Source: Patescibacteria group bacterium (GTDB lineage: Bacteria; Patescibacteriota; Minisyncoccia; Minisyncoccales; CG1-02-41-26). Taken from it: DNA of 12,882 nucleotides. The position numbers and the translations under genes were made by a program. Positions 6,607 through 12,882 of this stretch are shown here, piece by piece (the first letter of the stretch is position 1; each line of letters begins with the position of its first letter). The notes beneath the pieces are model-generated. The model did no database searches and was not told the origin of the DNA. It worked only from the letters and a program-made list of their open reading frames with translations. Location of the stretch: the NCBI GenBank assembly GCA_020724125.1, contig DYHM01000012.1, positions 1 through 12,882 of the forward strand. Direction: 5' to 3'.

Positions 6607-8055
6607 ATGATTTCTAAAAAAGATTTCAAAAAAATTTCAGATTGGCTTTGGGAGATTCCAAAAAGTTTTCGAGCTGATATGCGAGCGCCAGTGAGAATTT
6701 ATGTTTCTGAAAAAATGTTGGAAGATTGTTTTAGAGACAGATCGTTGCAACAATTAATCAATGTTGCCACTCTTCCCGGAATTCAAAGATATGCCATTGC
6801 GATGCCGGATTGTCACGAGGGTTACAGTTCTCCAATTGGCGGAGTAGCCGCAATCAAAATTTCCGATGGAATAATTTCACCTGGAATGCAGGGTTACGAT
6901 TGCAATTGCGGGATAAAATTATTACAATCTAATTATTCGGAGAAAGAGATTAAACCCCATTTGGATAAATTAGCCACTGAAATTCAAAAGCAAGTTCCTT
7001 CTGGACTCGGTCAAGGCAGAAAAGTAAAACTCTCAATTGAACAAATAGATAAAATTTTAGAAGGAGGGGTTAAAAGAATAGTTGAACAAGGTTACGGCGA
7101 AAAAGAGGATATTGAAAATTGTGAAGCAAAAGGCGGATTAGAATGGGCTGACGCCAATGCAGTTTCTATTGAGGCAAAAAATCGAGGAAGAGATCAAGTT
7201 GGAACATTAGGTTCGGGAAATCATTTTTTGGAAATTCAGAAAGTAGCAGAAATTTTCGACGAGAAAGCGGCAAAAATTTTCGGTTTATTCAAAGACCAAA
7301 TCGTTATTATGATTCATTGCGGCTCGCGGGGCCTTGGCCATCAGATTTGCGCGGATTATTTAAGAGAATTTATTCCCCTAATGGAAAAGAAATATCGAAT
7401 TTCTGTTCCTGACAAAGAATTTGCCTGCGTTCCCTTTAACTCGCCAGAAGGACAAAGATGTTTAGCCGCTTCTGCTTCCGCTGCAAATTATGCCTGGGCA
7501 AATAGACAAATGATTACTTATTTTGTTAGAAAGGCGTGGAGGTCTGTTTTGGGAGAAAAAAGTTCATCATTAGTTGTTTTATACGATGTTGCTCATAATA
7601 TTATCAAAAAAGAAAAATATCTAATTGAAGGCAGGGAAATAGAAACAGCTGTCCATCGAAAAGGGGCGACCAGGGCATTTCCGCCGGGACATCCGGAAAT
7701 TCCAGAAAAATATCGGGAAGTAGGACAACCTGTTTTAATTCCCGGCTCAATGGGAACAGCTTCTTATGTTTTAGTGGGCGCAAAAAAAGGAGAAGACGCT
7801 TTCTACTCCAGTTGTCATGGAAGCGGCAGGGCTATGTCCCGTCATGCCGCAATGAGAAAAATATCAGGCCAAGAACTTATCAGGGAATTGCATAAAAAAG
7901 GAATTCTTGTAAAATACTATTCCCTAATAGGTTTGGCTGAAGAAGCGCCAATGGCTTATAAAAATATTGATGAAGTGGTTGAGGTCGTCCATCGGGCCGG
8001 TCTCTCTAAAAAGGTCGCAAAATTGAAACCCTTAGTCGTAATTAAAGGAGAATGA
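6607..8055 (+). CDS. rtcB: RNA-splicing ligase RtcB
   Basis: RtcB joins RNA 2',3'-cyclic-phosphate or 3'-phosphate ends to 5'-OH ends using GTP and Mn2+, in tRNA splicing or RNA repair. The product is 482 aa from the ATG at 6607; a TTG at 6586 would add 7 residues, but homologs begin at about this ATG and neither has an SD. Numbered from the ATG, likely Mn ligands are D98 and C101 (GYDCNCG), H206 (GSGNHF), H237 (HCGSRGLG) and H330 (VAHNI). The guanylylated histidine is H404 in CHGSGR. These align closely with D95, C98, H203, H234, H329 and H404 of the P. horikoshii enzyme. PDCHEGYSSPIGG and EAPMAYKNIDEVV are also family hallmarks. All key residues are present, so it should be active. No archease is nearby. 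Its stop overlaps the next start by ATGA. Confidence 0.96.
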   Translation: MISKKDFKKISDWLWEIPKSFRADMRAPVRIYVSEKMLEDCFRDRSLQQLINVATLPGIQRYAIAMPDCHEGYSSPIGGVAAIKISDGIISPGMQGYDCNCGIKLLQSNYSEKEIKPHLDKLATEIQKQVPSGLGQGRKVKLSIEQIDKILEGGVKRIVEQGYGEKEDIENCEAKGGLEWADANAVSIEAKNRGRDQVGTLGSGNHFLEIQKVAEIFDEKAAKIFGLFKDQIVIMIHCGSRGLGHQICADYLREFIPLMEKKYRISVPDKEFACVPFNSPEGQRCLAASASAANYAWANRQMITYFVRKAWRSVLGEKSSSLVVLYDVAHNIIKKEKYLIEGREIETAVHRKGATRAFPPGHPEIPEKYREVGQPVLIPGSMGTASYVLVGAKKGEDAFYSSCHGSGRAMSRHAAMRKISGQELIRELHKKGILVKYYSLIGLAEEAPMAYKNIDEVVEVVHRAGLSKKVAKLKPLVVIKGE

Positions 8056-9887
8056 AAAAAAGTTTTAAAATTAAATTTGGTCGTCGCCTTTTTAAATACT
8101 TCTTCTTCGGTTGTGTTGTTTTGGTTGGTCTTATTTTAATCTTTGGAAATTCGTCTTCAGCAATCACAGAAACTCCTGTTTTAAAAACAGAAAATAGAAC
8201 CCCGGAAAAAACCAAAAATTCAGAGATTGACATCGACCTTAAACCAGAACCGCGATTTATTATTCCCTTCTCTGAAAAAATAAACGAAAAAAAAGAAATA
8301 AAAATTGAATTGAAAAACGTTATTGGGGTTGAATTTTATTTAAGAAGGCCCGAAAGTTTGGTCTTAAATTATTTGAGTCAGGGAATAAAAGAAAAAGAAA
8401 ATATTTGGAAATTTTCTTTTGACAGCCAAACCATTCCTAATGGCAGTTATTTTCTCGTCTTAAAAATTGAAAACCAATATGGTTCTTATGAAAAAGAAAT
8501 GGCTATTGAGATAAAAAATGAACTGGAAAAAGATATCTTAAAAGAAGAGCAGCTTAAAAAAGAAATAACAGAAAAAGAAAAGAAAATAGAAACTGAAAAA
8601 AAAGAAATGGAAGCCAAAACAGAGGAAATAAAAACAACTGTTTTAGAGGAAGTTAAAAAATCTACCGAGAAAATGATGGAAAATCTTTTCCAGTCTGAAA
8701 AAGAAGGATTCGGAAAAGAGATAGAAGTAATTGAATTAGAAATTAAAAAAAAGGTATCTGAAAAAATAGAAGAGTGGAGCGAGAATAAAAAAGAAGAAAT
8801 TAAAAAAGAAAATCAGTTGCAAGAAAAAGAGAAAGAGGAAAAGGAAATAATCGAAAAAATAGAACCGATTGTTCAAGAAATTAAAGAGATTGCCAAGAAA
8901 AAACCCCAGCGGGAATTCCAAGAACCCTTGACGCTTTTTAAACAAGACAAGGAAAAGAAATTAAACCAGCAAAAAAATTTACAAAAAGAAATCCAAGAAA
9001 AAACAATTTCTATTTCTCAGGAATTAGAAAAGATTAAAAAAGAAAAAGAAGAAATTAAAGGAGAATTAAAGAAAGAAATAATCAAGCCAATCCAATTTCT
9101 CGGCGAGAAAAAAATAGAAATTAAAGAAAAGATTGAAAAAGAAATTGAAAATCTTCAGTTAAAAGCAGAAGAAAAATTGGAGGAATTAGAAAAAACTATT
9201 TCTCAAAAAGAAAAAATTAGACAAAAGATTTTAATCGAAACCCTTAAAGATTCTGACGGCGATGGCGTTTCTGACGAAGAAGAGTTAAGAAGGGGAATTA
9301 ATCCTTTTCTTGCCGATAGCGACAACGATGGTTTTTTAGACGGCATTGAACTCGAACAAGGATTTGACCCCTTAAATCCTTCACTAACCGACAAAATAAC
9401 ATACGAAGAACCAAAAAAAAGCAAAGCGCCAATTAGCGAAAATTATAAAATTGAAAAACTAGAAATAATTGAATTACCAACAGAAAAAAGTGGTTTAAAA
9501 ATTCAAGGAAGGGGAACTCCTAATACTTTTATCACTATCTATCTTTATTCCGAACCATTTCTGGTTTTAATCACTAAAACAGACGCTAATGGCAATTTCG
9601 TTTATATTTTAGATAAATCATTAGACAAAGGCGCCCATCAGGTTTACATAGCTGTTGTAGACAATAAAGGAAAAATAAGAGAAAGATCCGAGGTTTTTAA
9701 TTTTATTCAAACAGAAACAGCGGTTGCCGCGATTCTTCCTCCCTCCATTCCCCAAGAAGCAATTTCGCCAGCAGAAAGTCTTTATCGCGTTTACACTATT
9801 TTTATAGCCAGTCTGGTAATTTTTAGTCTGGGTTTGGCTCTATTTGTCATTGGTATTTTAACGCGTCGGGAAAGAAAAATTCCTTAA
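8052..9887 (+). CDS. two-TM surface protein: Ig-like, long coiled coil, TSP3-like Ca motifs, Ig-like
   Basis: No known gene recognised. The 611 aa run as follows: basic N-terminus, TM or uncleaved signal at about 16-32 (no lipobox), a beta-rich Ig-like region at about 65-155, a highly charged Lys/Glu coiled coil at about 158-398, two calcium-binding loops of thrombospondin-type-3/EF-like form (D-S-D-G-D-G-V-S-D at 400-408 and D-S-D-N-D-G-F-L-D at 422-430), a second Ig-like domain at about 478-553, a Pro-rich linker, a TM at about 578-603, and a basic tail TRRERKIP. Basic residues at both ends predict both termini inside and about 540 residues outside. Start ATG overlaps the rtcB stop; AAAGGAG sits only 1 nt before it, which suggests translational coupling. 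The kinase gene follows after 7 nt. A structural or sensory envelope role is inference. Confidence 0.85.
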   Translation: MKKSFKIKFGRRLFKYFFFGCVVLVGLILIFGNSSSAITETPVLKTENRTPEKTKNSEIDIDLKPEPRFIIPFSEKINEKKEIKIELKNVIGVEFYLRRPESLVLNYLSQGIKEKENIWKFSFDSQTIPNGSYFLVLKIENQYGSYEKEMAIEIKNELEKDILKEEQLKKEITEKEKKIETEKKEMEAKTEEIKTTVLEEVKKSTEKMMENLFQSEKEGFGKEIEVIELEIKKKVSEKIEEWSENKKEEIKKENQLQEKEKEEKEIIEKIEPIVQEIKEIAKKKPQREFQEPLTLFKQDKEKKLNQQKNLQKEIQEKTISISQELEKIKKEKEEIKGELKKEIIKPIQFLGEKKIEIKEKIEKEIENLQLKAEEKLEELEKTISQKEKIRQKILIETLKDSDGDGVSDEEELRRGINPFLADSDNDGFLDGIELEQGFDPLNPSLTDKITYEEPKKSKAPISENYKIEKLEIIELPTEKSGLKIQGRGTPNTFITIYLYSEPFLVLITKTDANGNFVYILDKSLDKGAHQVYIAVVDNKGKIRERSEVFNFIQTETAVAAILPPSIPQEAISPAESLYRVYTIFIASLVIFSLGLALFVIGILTRRERKIP

Positions 9888-9894
9888 GAGTTTT

Positions 9895-11238
9895 ATGCTT
9901 AATTTTTTAAAAGGGATTTTAGGATTTATAAAACAAAATCCGGCTATTTTATATTCTTTATCTTTAATCATATTTTTACCTTTTATCTTGTGGGGTAATA
10001 GTGTTTTTGTTATCAAATCTTTTGAAAAAGATATTGATTTTATTCTTCAAGACAAAGCCCTAACCATTGAAAATATCTTTGGAGAATTTATCTCTGAAAA
10101 ATATCAAGACACTGAATTTTTACAAGAACAAATTAAAAAAATTTCCAAACAAACGCCGGAAATCAATGGGCTAAAAATAATTAGCCGCCAAGACGATAAA
10201 TTTAAAATTATTGCCTCTCAAGAACCCAAAGAAATTGGCAAGGAAATTAAAAATGCCTCACTGGGTTTAGCTTGGGATCAAGAAGATAACATTGCCCATT
10301 TAGCGGGAAATAAAAAAGAAAGGTTTTGGGAAACAGTAAAACTTTTTAAAAATAAAAAAGGAGAAAAAATTTTTTTAATTAGCTTAAATCTTTCCTTGAA
10401 ATCTGTTGATAAGTTAATCAACCAAACAGCTCAAATTTCTTATTTCTCTGTTTTTCTTGGTATTTTATTAACTTTGTTTTTAATTTTTCAACATACCCGA
10501 CTCTTCCAATATCTAAAACTTTATCGAGAACTTCAAAAAGTAGAAGAGATAAAAGATAATTTTTTTCGAATGGCTATCCATGAACTTCAAAGCCCGATTA
10601 CCAACATTCGGGGTTATATTGAAGTTTTAGAAGAGAACCTAAAAAATAAAATTTTACCTCAACAATTAGAAGATTTTAAAAAAATTTCTATTTCGGCTAA
10701 AAATTTAAGCGGATTGATCGATGATATTTTTAAAGTGGTAAAAATTGAAGAAGAACTTTTGGATTTGACAACCCAAGAAATTTCTCCTGTTAAAACCACT
10801 GCTGAAATAATTGATTCTTTTCGGCCGAAAATTGAAACAAAGGGGCTTGTTTTGAAATATGAAATCAGTCGTGAAAACTGGATTATAAGAGTTAATCCTT
10901 TTCGTTTTCGGGAAATTTTAACTAATCTGATAGATAATGCGATAAAATACACTCCCCGAGGTCAAATTGAAATAAAAGAATGGATTGATTCATCAAAAAA
11001 AAGATATTATTTTTCTATTAAAGATGATGGAATTGGCATTATAGGAGAAGAACAAAAAAATATTTTCCAAAAGTTTTATCGCGTAAAAAACAAAGAAACA
11101 AGCGATATTGTCGGCACCGGCTTGGGACTTTGGATCGTCAAAGAACTTTGTCAGGGAATGAACGGCTCAATAACCCTTGAAAGCATCAAGGGAATGGGAT
11201 CAAAATTCACTATCTCTTTTTCTCTTCTTTCTGCTTAA
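9895..11238 (+). CDS. membrane sensor histidine kinase (orphan)
   Basis: Two-component sensor kinase of 447 aa. TM1 at about 16-40 and TM2 at about 183-199 flank an external sensor region (about 41-180) whose family I cannot name. No clear HAMP or PAS domain lies between TM2 and the kinase core. The HisKA H-box is AIHELQSPIT with phosphoacceptor H229. The HATPase part has N-box RFREILTNLIDNAIKY (N344, N348), G1 DDGIG at 377-381, F-box FQKFYRV at 391-397 and G2 GTGLGL at 407-412, all intact. HELQSP differs slightly from the common HELRTP. It is the last gene of the prfB cluster, 7 nt after the coiled-coil surface protein, which may be its partner. No response regulator is in the window. Confidence 0.93.
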   Translation: MLNFLKGILGFIKQNPAILYSLSLIIFLPFILWGNSVFVIKSFEKDIDFILQDKALTIENIFGEFISEKYQDTEFLQEQIKKISKQTPEINGLKIISRQDDKFKIIASQEPKEIGKEIKNASLGLAWDQEDNIAHLAGNKKERFWETVKLFKNKKGEKIFLISLNLSLKSVDKLINQTAQISYFSVFLGILLTLFLIFQHTRLFQYLKLYRELQKVEEIKDNFFRMAIHELQSPITNIRGYIEVLEENLKNKILPQQLEDFKKISISAKNLSGLIDDIFKVVKIEEELLDLTTQEISPVKTTAEIIDSFRPKIETKGLVLKYEISRENWIIRVNPFRFREILTNLIDNAIKYTPRGQIEIKEWIDSSKKRYYFSIKDDGIGIIGEEQKNIFQKFYRVKNKETSDIVGTGLGLWIVKELCQGMNGSITLESIKGMGSKFTISFSLLSA

Positions 11239-11523
11239 ATACGGATAAAATGTTTAAAATATTCTTTAAAAACAGAAATTGTCTCCTTAATTATTTGGGG
11301 ATTATTGTTGGTAAGAAAAAAAATGGTCTTCGAAATCAAGATACAAAAAATTGTCAAATAGATTGAGTCGTTTTATAATCAATTTTAAAACAAAAGACTT
11401 TTCGCTTCTTCTCGGCCCCGTAAGGTCAATTATTTCCTTACCAGAATAATTAATTTTTTCCAAAATATCTCGAGGAAGCAAGTTCGCCCTCTCAATAGTT
11501 TTTTGCCAAAAATCAATAACCAT
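11235..11523 (-). pseudogene. remnant of AAA_14/DUF4143-like P-loop ATPase
   Basis: The open part (11302-11523) encodes 73 aa resembling the N-terminus of archaeal/bacterial ATPases of the AAA_14 (DUF4143) type: KEIIDLTGPRRSxKS followed by a beta strand FLYLDFEDHFF. The Walker A reads GPRRSEKS, with Glu where the invariant Gly before Lys should be. A run of eight A on the plus strand (11316-11323) shifts the frame; with seven, the reading continues in family-like sequence (FFLTNNNPQIIKETISVFKE) to a stop at 11235-11237. Even repaired it is only about 95 aa, whereas this family usually has 350-450, so the rest is gone. It overlaps the end of the convergent kinase gene. Family assignment rests on recalled motif patterns. 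Confidence 0.72.
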
Positions 11524-11551
11524 TACAATTGTTCTCTATCTATTTTCATCA

Positions 11552-11557
11552 ATTATA
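11552..11557 (-). promoter_or_regulatory. possible -10 box upstream of the ATPase remnant
   Basis: Exact TATAAT on the minus strand, about 28 nt before the ATG at 11523. The best -35 at 17-nt spacing (TTTAAC, 11580-11575) is poor. It may be a leftover promoter or a chance match in AT-rich DNA. Confidence 0.3.
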
Positions 11558-11594
11558 GTTTATTATTTTTTTAAGTTAAAATCAAATATAAGTT

Positions 11595-11621
11595 ATGAAA
11601 AATTTAATATGAAAAATTTAA
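11595..11621. repeat. 14-bp tandem duplication
   Basis: ATGAAAAATTTAAT (11595-11608) is followed directly by ATGAAAAATTTAA (11609-11621). It lies in the AT-rich gap between the ATPase remnant and ilvE (11524-11693), in which no other feature is seen. Confidence 0.65.
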
Positions 11622-11693
11622 ATGGTTTGTTGTAATCAAAACTTTATATTATTGAAAATGAATTTATTTTAAACACAATTATTCACCAACAAC

Positions 11694-12590
11694 TTAAACA
11701 TAACTTAACCATTTTTGATATTTTTTCTCTTCGGCCTCGGTAATTTTATGATACTTTTCTTTTAATTTTTTAGTAATCTCACCTTCTTTGCCTTGGCTGA
11801 TTTTTAGTTTATCGATTTGACCAATAGCGGTAATTTCTACCGCTGTGCCCGTGAAAAATGCTTCATCAAAATTTTTAATCTCTTTTGGTTTTATGTCTTT
11901 TTCAATGATTTTATATCCTAAATTTTTAGCAATTTTTATAACGCTATCTCGCGTAATTCCCGGTAAAATTGTTCCATGCTTTGGCGTATATAAAATTTTC
12001 TTTTTGACAAAAAAGATATTTTCACCCGGACCTTCGGCGATATTGCCTTGATAATCTAAAAGCAGGGCCTCGTCAAATCCATCTTTTTTTGCTTCCAAAC
12101 TAGCTAAAATTGAATTGAAATAATGACCGGAAATTTTGGCCTTCATTTCGCTTGACATTGAAGAAATTCTTTGAAATTTAGAAATTTTCACTTTAACAAT
12201 TTCTTTTTCTAAATATCTCCCCCATTCCCAACAAGCAATTGCTGTGTTTAAATCAGCTCCTCGCGGGTCCAACCCCATTTTTTGACCATAGAAAATAATT
12301 GGTCTGAGATATCCTGATTTTAAATTATTCTTTTTAATCAGTTCTAAAATTGCTTTACTTAATTGATTTCTTGAATATGGAATTTTCATTTCCATTGTTT
12401 TAGCTGAAAGAAAAAGCCGATTAAGATGTTCGACTAACCGAAAAACAGCAGGGCCCTTTTCTGTTTCATAAAATCTAATCCCCTCAAAAACCGCGCTGCC
12501 ATAATGTAAACTATGAGTTAAAAGATGAAGGGTTGCTTTTTCCCAAGGAATAAATTTTTCATTTAACCAAATAAATTTTGTTTTTAACAT
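11694..12590 (-). CDS. ilvE: branched-chain amino acid aminotransferase
   Basis: PLP fold-type IV aminotransferase of 298 aa that interconverts Val, Leu and Ile with their 2-oxo acids, using glutamate/2-oxoglutarate, in the cytoplasm. The length is normal for IlvE. Motifs: HYGSAVFEGIRFY at 29-41, R59 in EHLNRLF, YLRPIIFYG at 94-102, PLP lysine K152 in MKAKISGHYFNS, EALLLD at 174-179, EGPGENIFFV at 186-195, LPGITRDSVI, and FFTGTAVEIT near the C-terminus. A D-amino acid aminotransferase or ADC lyase is less likely given EGIRFY and the GTA-EIT pattern. The start ATG at 12590 aligns with homologs (FIWLNEKFIPWEKA); upstream AAAAGG is almost adjacent, so the SD is poor. No other branched-chain biosynthesis genes are nearby, so it may act in catabolism or in using imported oxo acids. 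Confidence 0.93.
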   Translation of the reverse strand: MLKTKFIWLNEKFIPWEKATLHLLTHSLHYGSAVFEGIRFYETEKGPAVFRLVEHLNRLFLSAKTMEMKIPYSRNQLSKAILELIKKNNLKSGYLRPIIFYGQKMGLDPRGADLNTAIACWEWGRYLEKEIVKVKISKFQRISSMSSEMKAKISGHYFNSILASLEAKKDGFDEALLLDYQGNIAEGPGENIFFVKKKILYTPKHGTILPGITRDSVIKIAKNLGYKIIEKDIKPKEIKNFDEAFFTGTAVEITAIGQIDKLKISQGKEGEITKKLKEKYHKITEAEEKKYQKWLSYV

Positions 12591-12626
12591 ACCTTTTCAG
12601 TTGAAAGCTTGAAATTTTTAGTTAAA

Positions 12627-12644
12627 CTGGGCTTGATTCCCCAG
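12627..12644 (-). promoter_or_regulatory. small hairpin in the ilvE 5' region
   Basis: CTGGG (12627-12631) and CCCAG (12640-12644) form a 5-bp stem with an 8-nt loop, 37 nt upstream of the ilvE start. A possible AATAAT -10 (12652-12647) abuts it. Too short to be sure it functions. Confidence 0.25.
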
Positions 12645-12751
12645 ATATTATTCTTTTTTTAGTTCTTCGTAAAGTATCGGAATTCTAATAAATTAAGTTT
12701 TCTAAATTTCAATCTGCCATGGAAAAATAAAGTTTATTTCTTTAGGTTTTG

Positions 12752-12782
12752 TTTTATCAATAAATTTTATCAATAAAATTTA
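12752..12782. repeat. 13-bp tandem duplication containing a 10-bp perfect palindrome
   Basis: TTTTATCAATAAA occurs twice back to back (12752-12764, 12765-12777). The junction creates arms TAAATTTTAT (12761-12770) and ATAAAATTTA (12773-12782), perfect inverted repeats around CA. The rest of 12591-12882 is AT-rich and I see no gene in it. Confidence 0.65.
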
Positions 12783-12882
12783 AACCAATTAAATTAACCT
12801 ACATTCAATTTGCAAGCGCAACCGAATGGTTTACTGAACGACTAAAAGTATGATTGAAATTTCGACTTTTTGATTTTAATTT

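Noticed and set aside
1..12882. CRISPR array or insertion sequence
   Set aside because: No regularly spaced repeats of 20-40 nt, no transposase-like protein and no flanking terminal repeats were found.

Overview
The window suggests a small-genome, AT-rich bacterium, most likely of the Candidate Phyla Radiation (Patescibacteria, Parcubacteria-like). This is inferred from style: Lys/Glu/Ile-rich proteins, tight plus-strand gene packing, weak Shine-Dalgarno sites on most genes, a tRNA without encoded CCA, AT-rich intergenic repeats, and a membrane protein with thrombospondin-type-3-like calcium motifs. An RF2 gene with its UGA frameshift site is present, so UGA is a stop here (code 11, not the UGA=Gly code of Gracilibacteria/Absconditabacteria).

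Region 1 (1-4166) is a purL block: a structured leader, a very strong ribosome binding site, a full-length eukaryote-like FGAM synthetase (PurL/PFAS, 1274 codons) interrupted by one in-frame TAG at codon 889, and a strong intrinsic terminator. Its base composition and ribosome binding site look unlike the rest of the window, which suggests acquisition by transfer, or possibly a contig join. Region 2 (4167-4736) has no protein gene. It holds a class II tRNA-Leu(CAA) on the minus strand with a plausible promoter, followed by AT-rich short repeats.

Region 3 (4737-11238) is a five-gene plus-strand cluster with gaps of 38 nt or less and one 4-nt overlap. The order is prfB (with a programmed +1 frameshift), ftsE (without an adjacent ftsX), rtcB RNA ligase, a two-TM surface protein with a long coiled coil plus Ca-binding and Ig-like parts, and an orphan membrane histidine kinase. 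The last two are nearly contiguous and could form one envelope-sensing unit (inference).

Region 4 (11235-12882) is on the minus strand. It has a decayed remnant of a P-loop ATPase (damaged Walker A, frameshift in an A8 tract) and an intact branched-chain aminotransferase (ilvE), then an AT-rich stretch with a 13-bp tandem duplication. No CRISPR array, insertion sequence or phage gene was seen. The most unusual points are the amber-interrupted eukaryote-like purL, its leader with mutually exclusive hairpins, and the ftsE-rtcB-coiled-coil-kinase arrangement.
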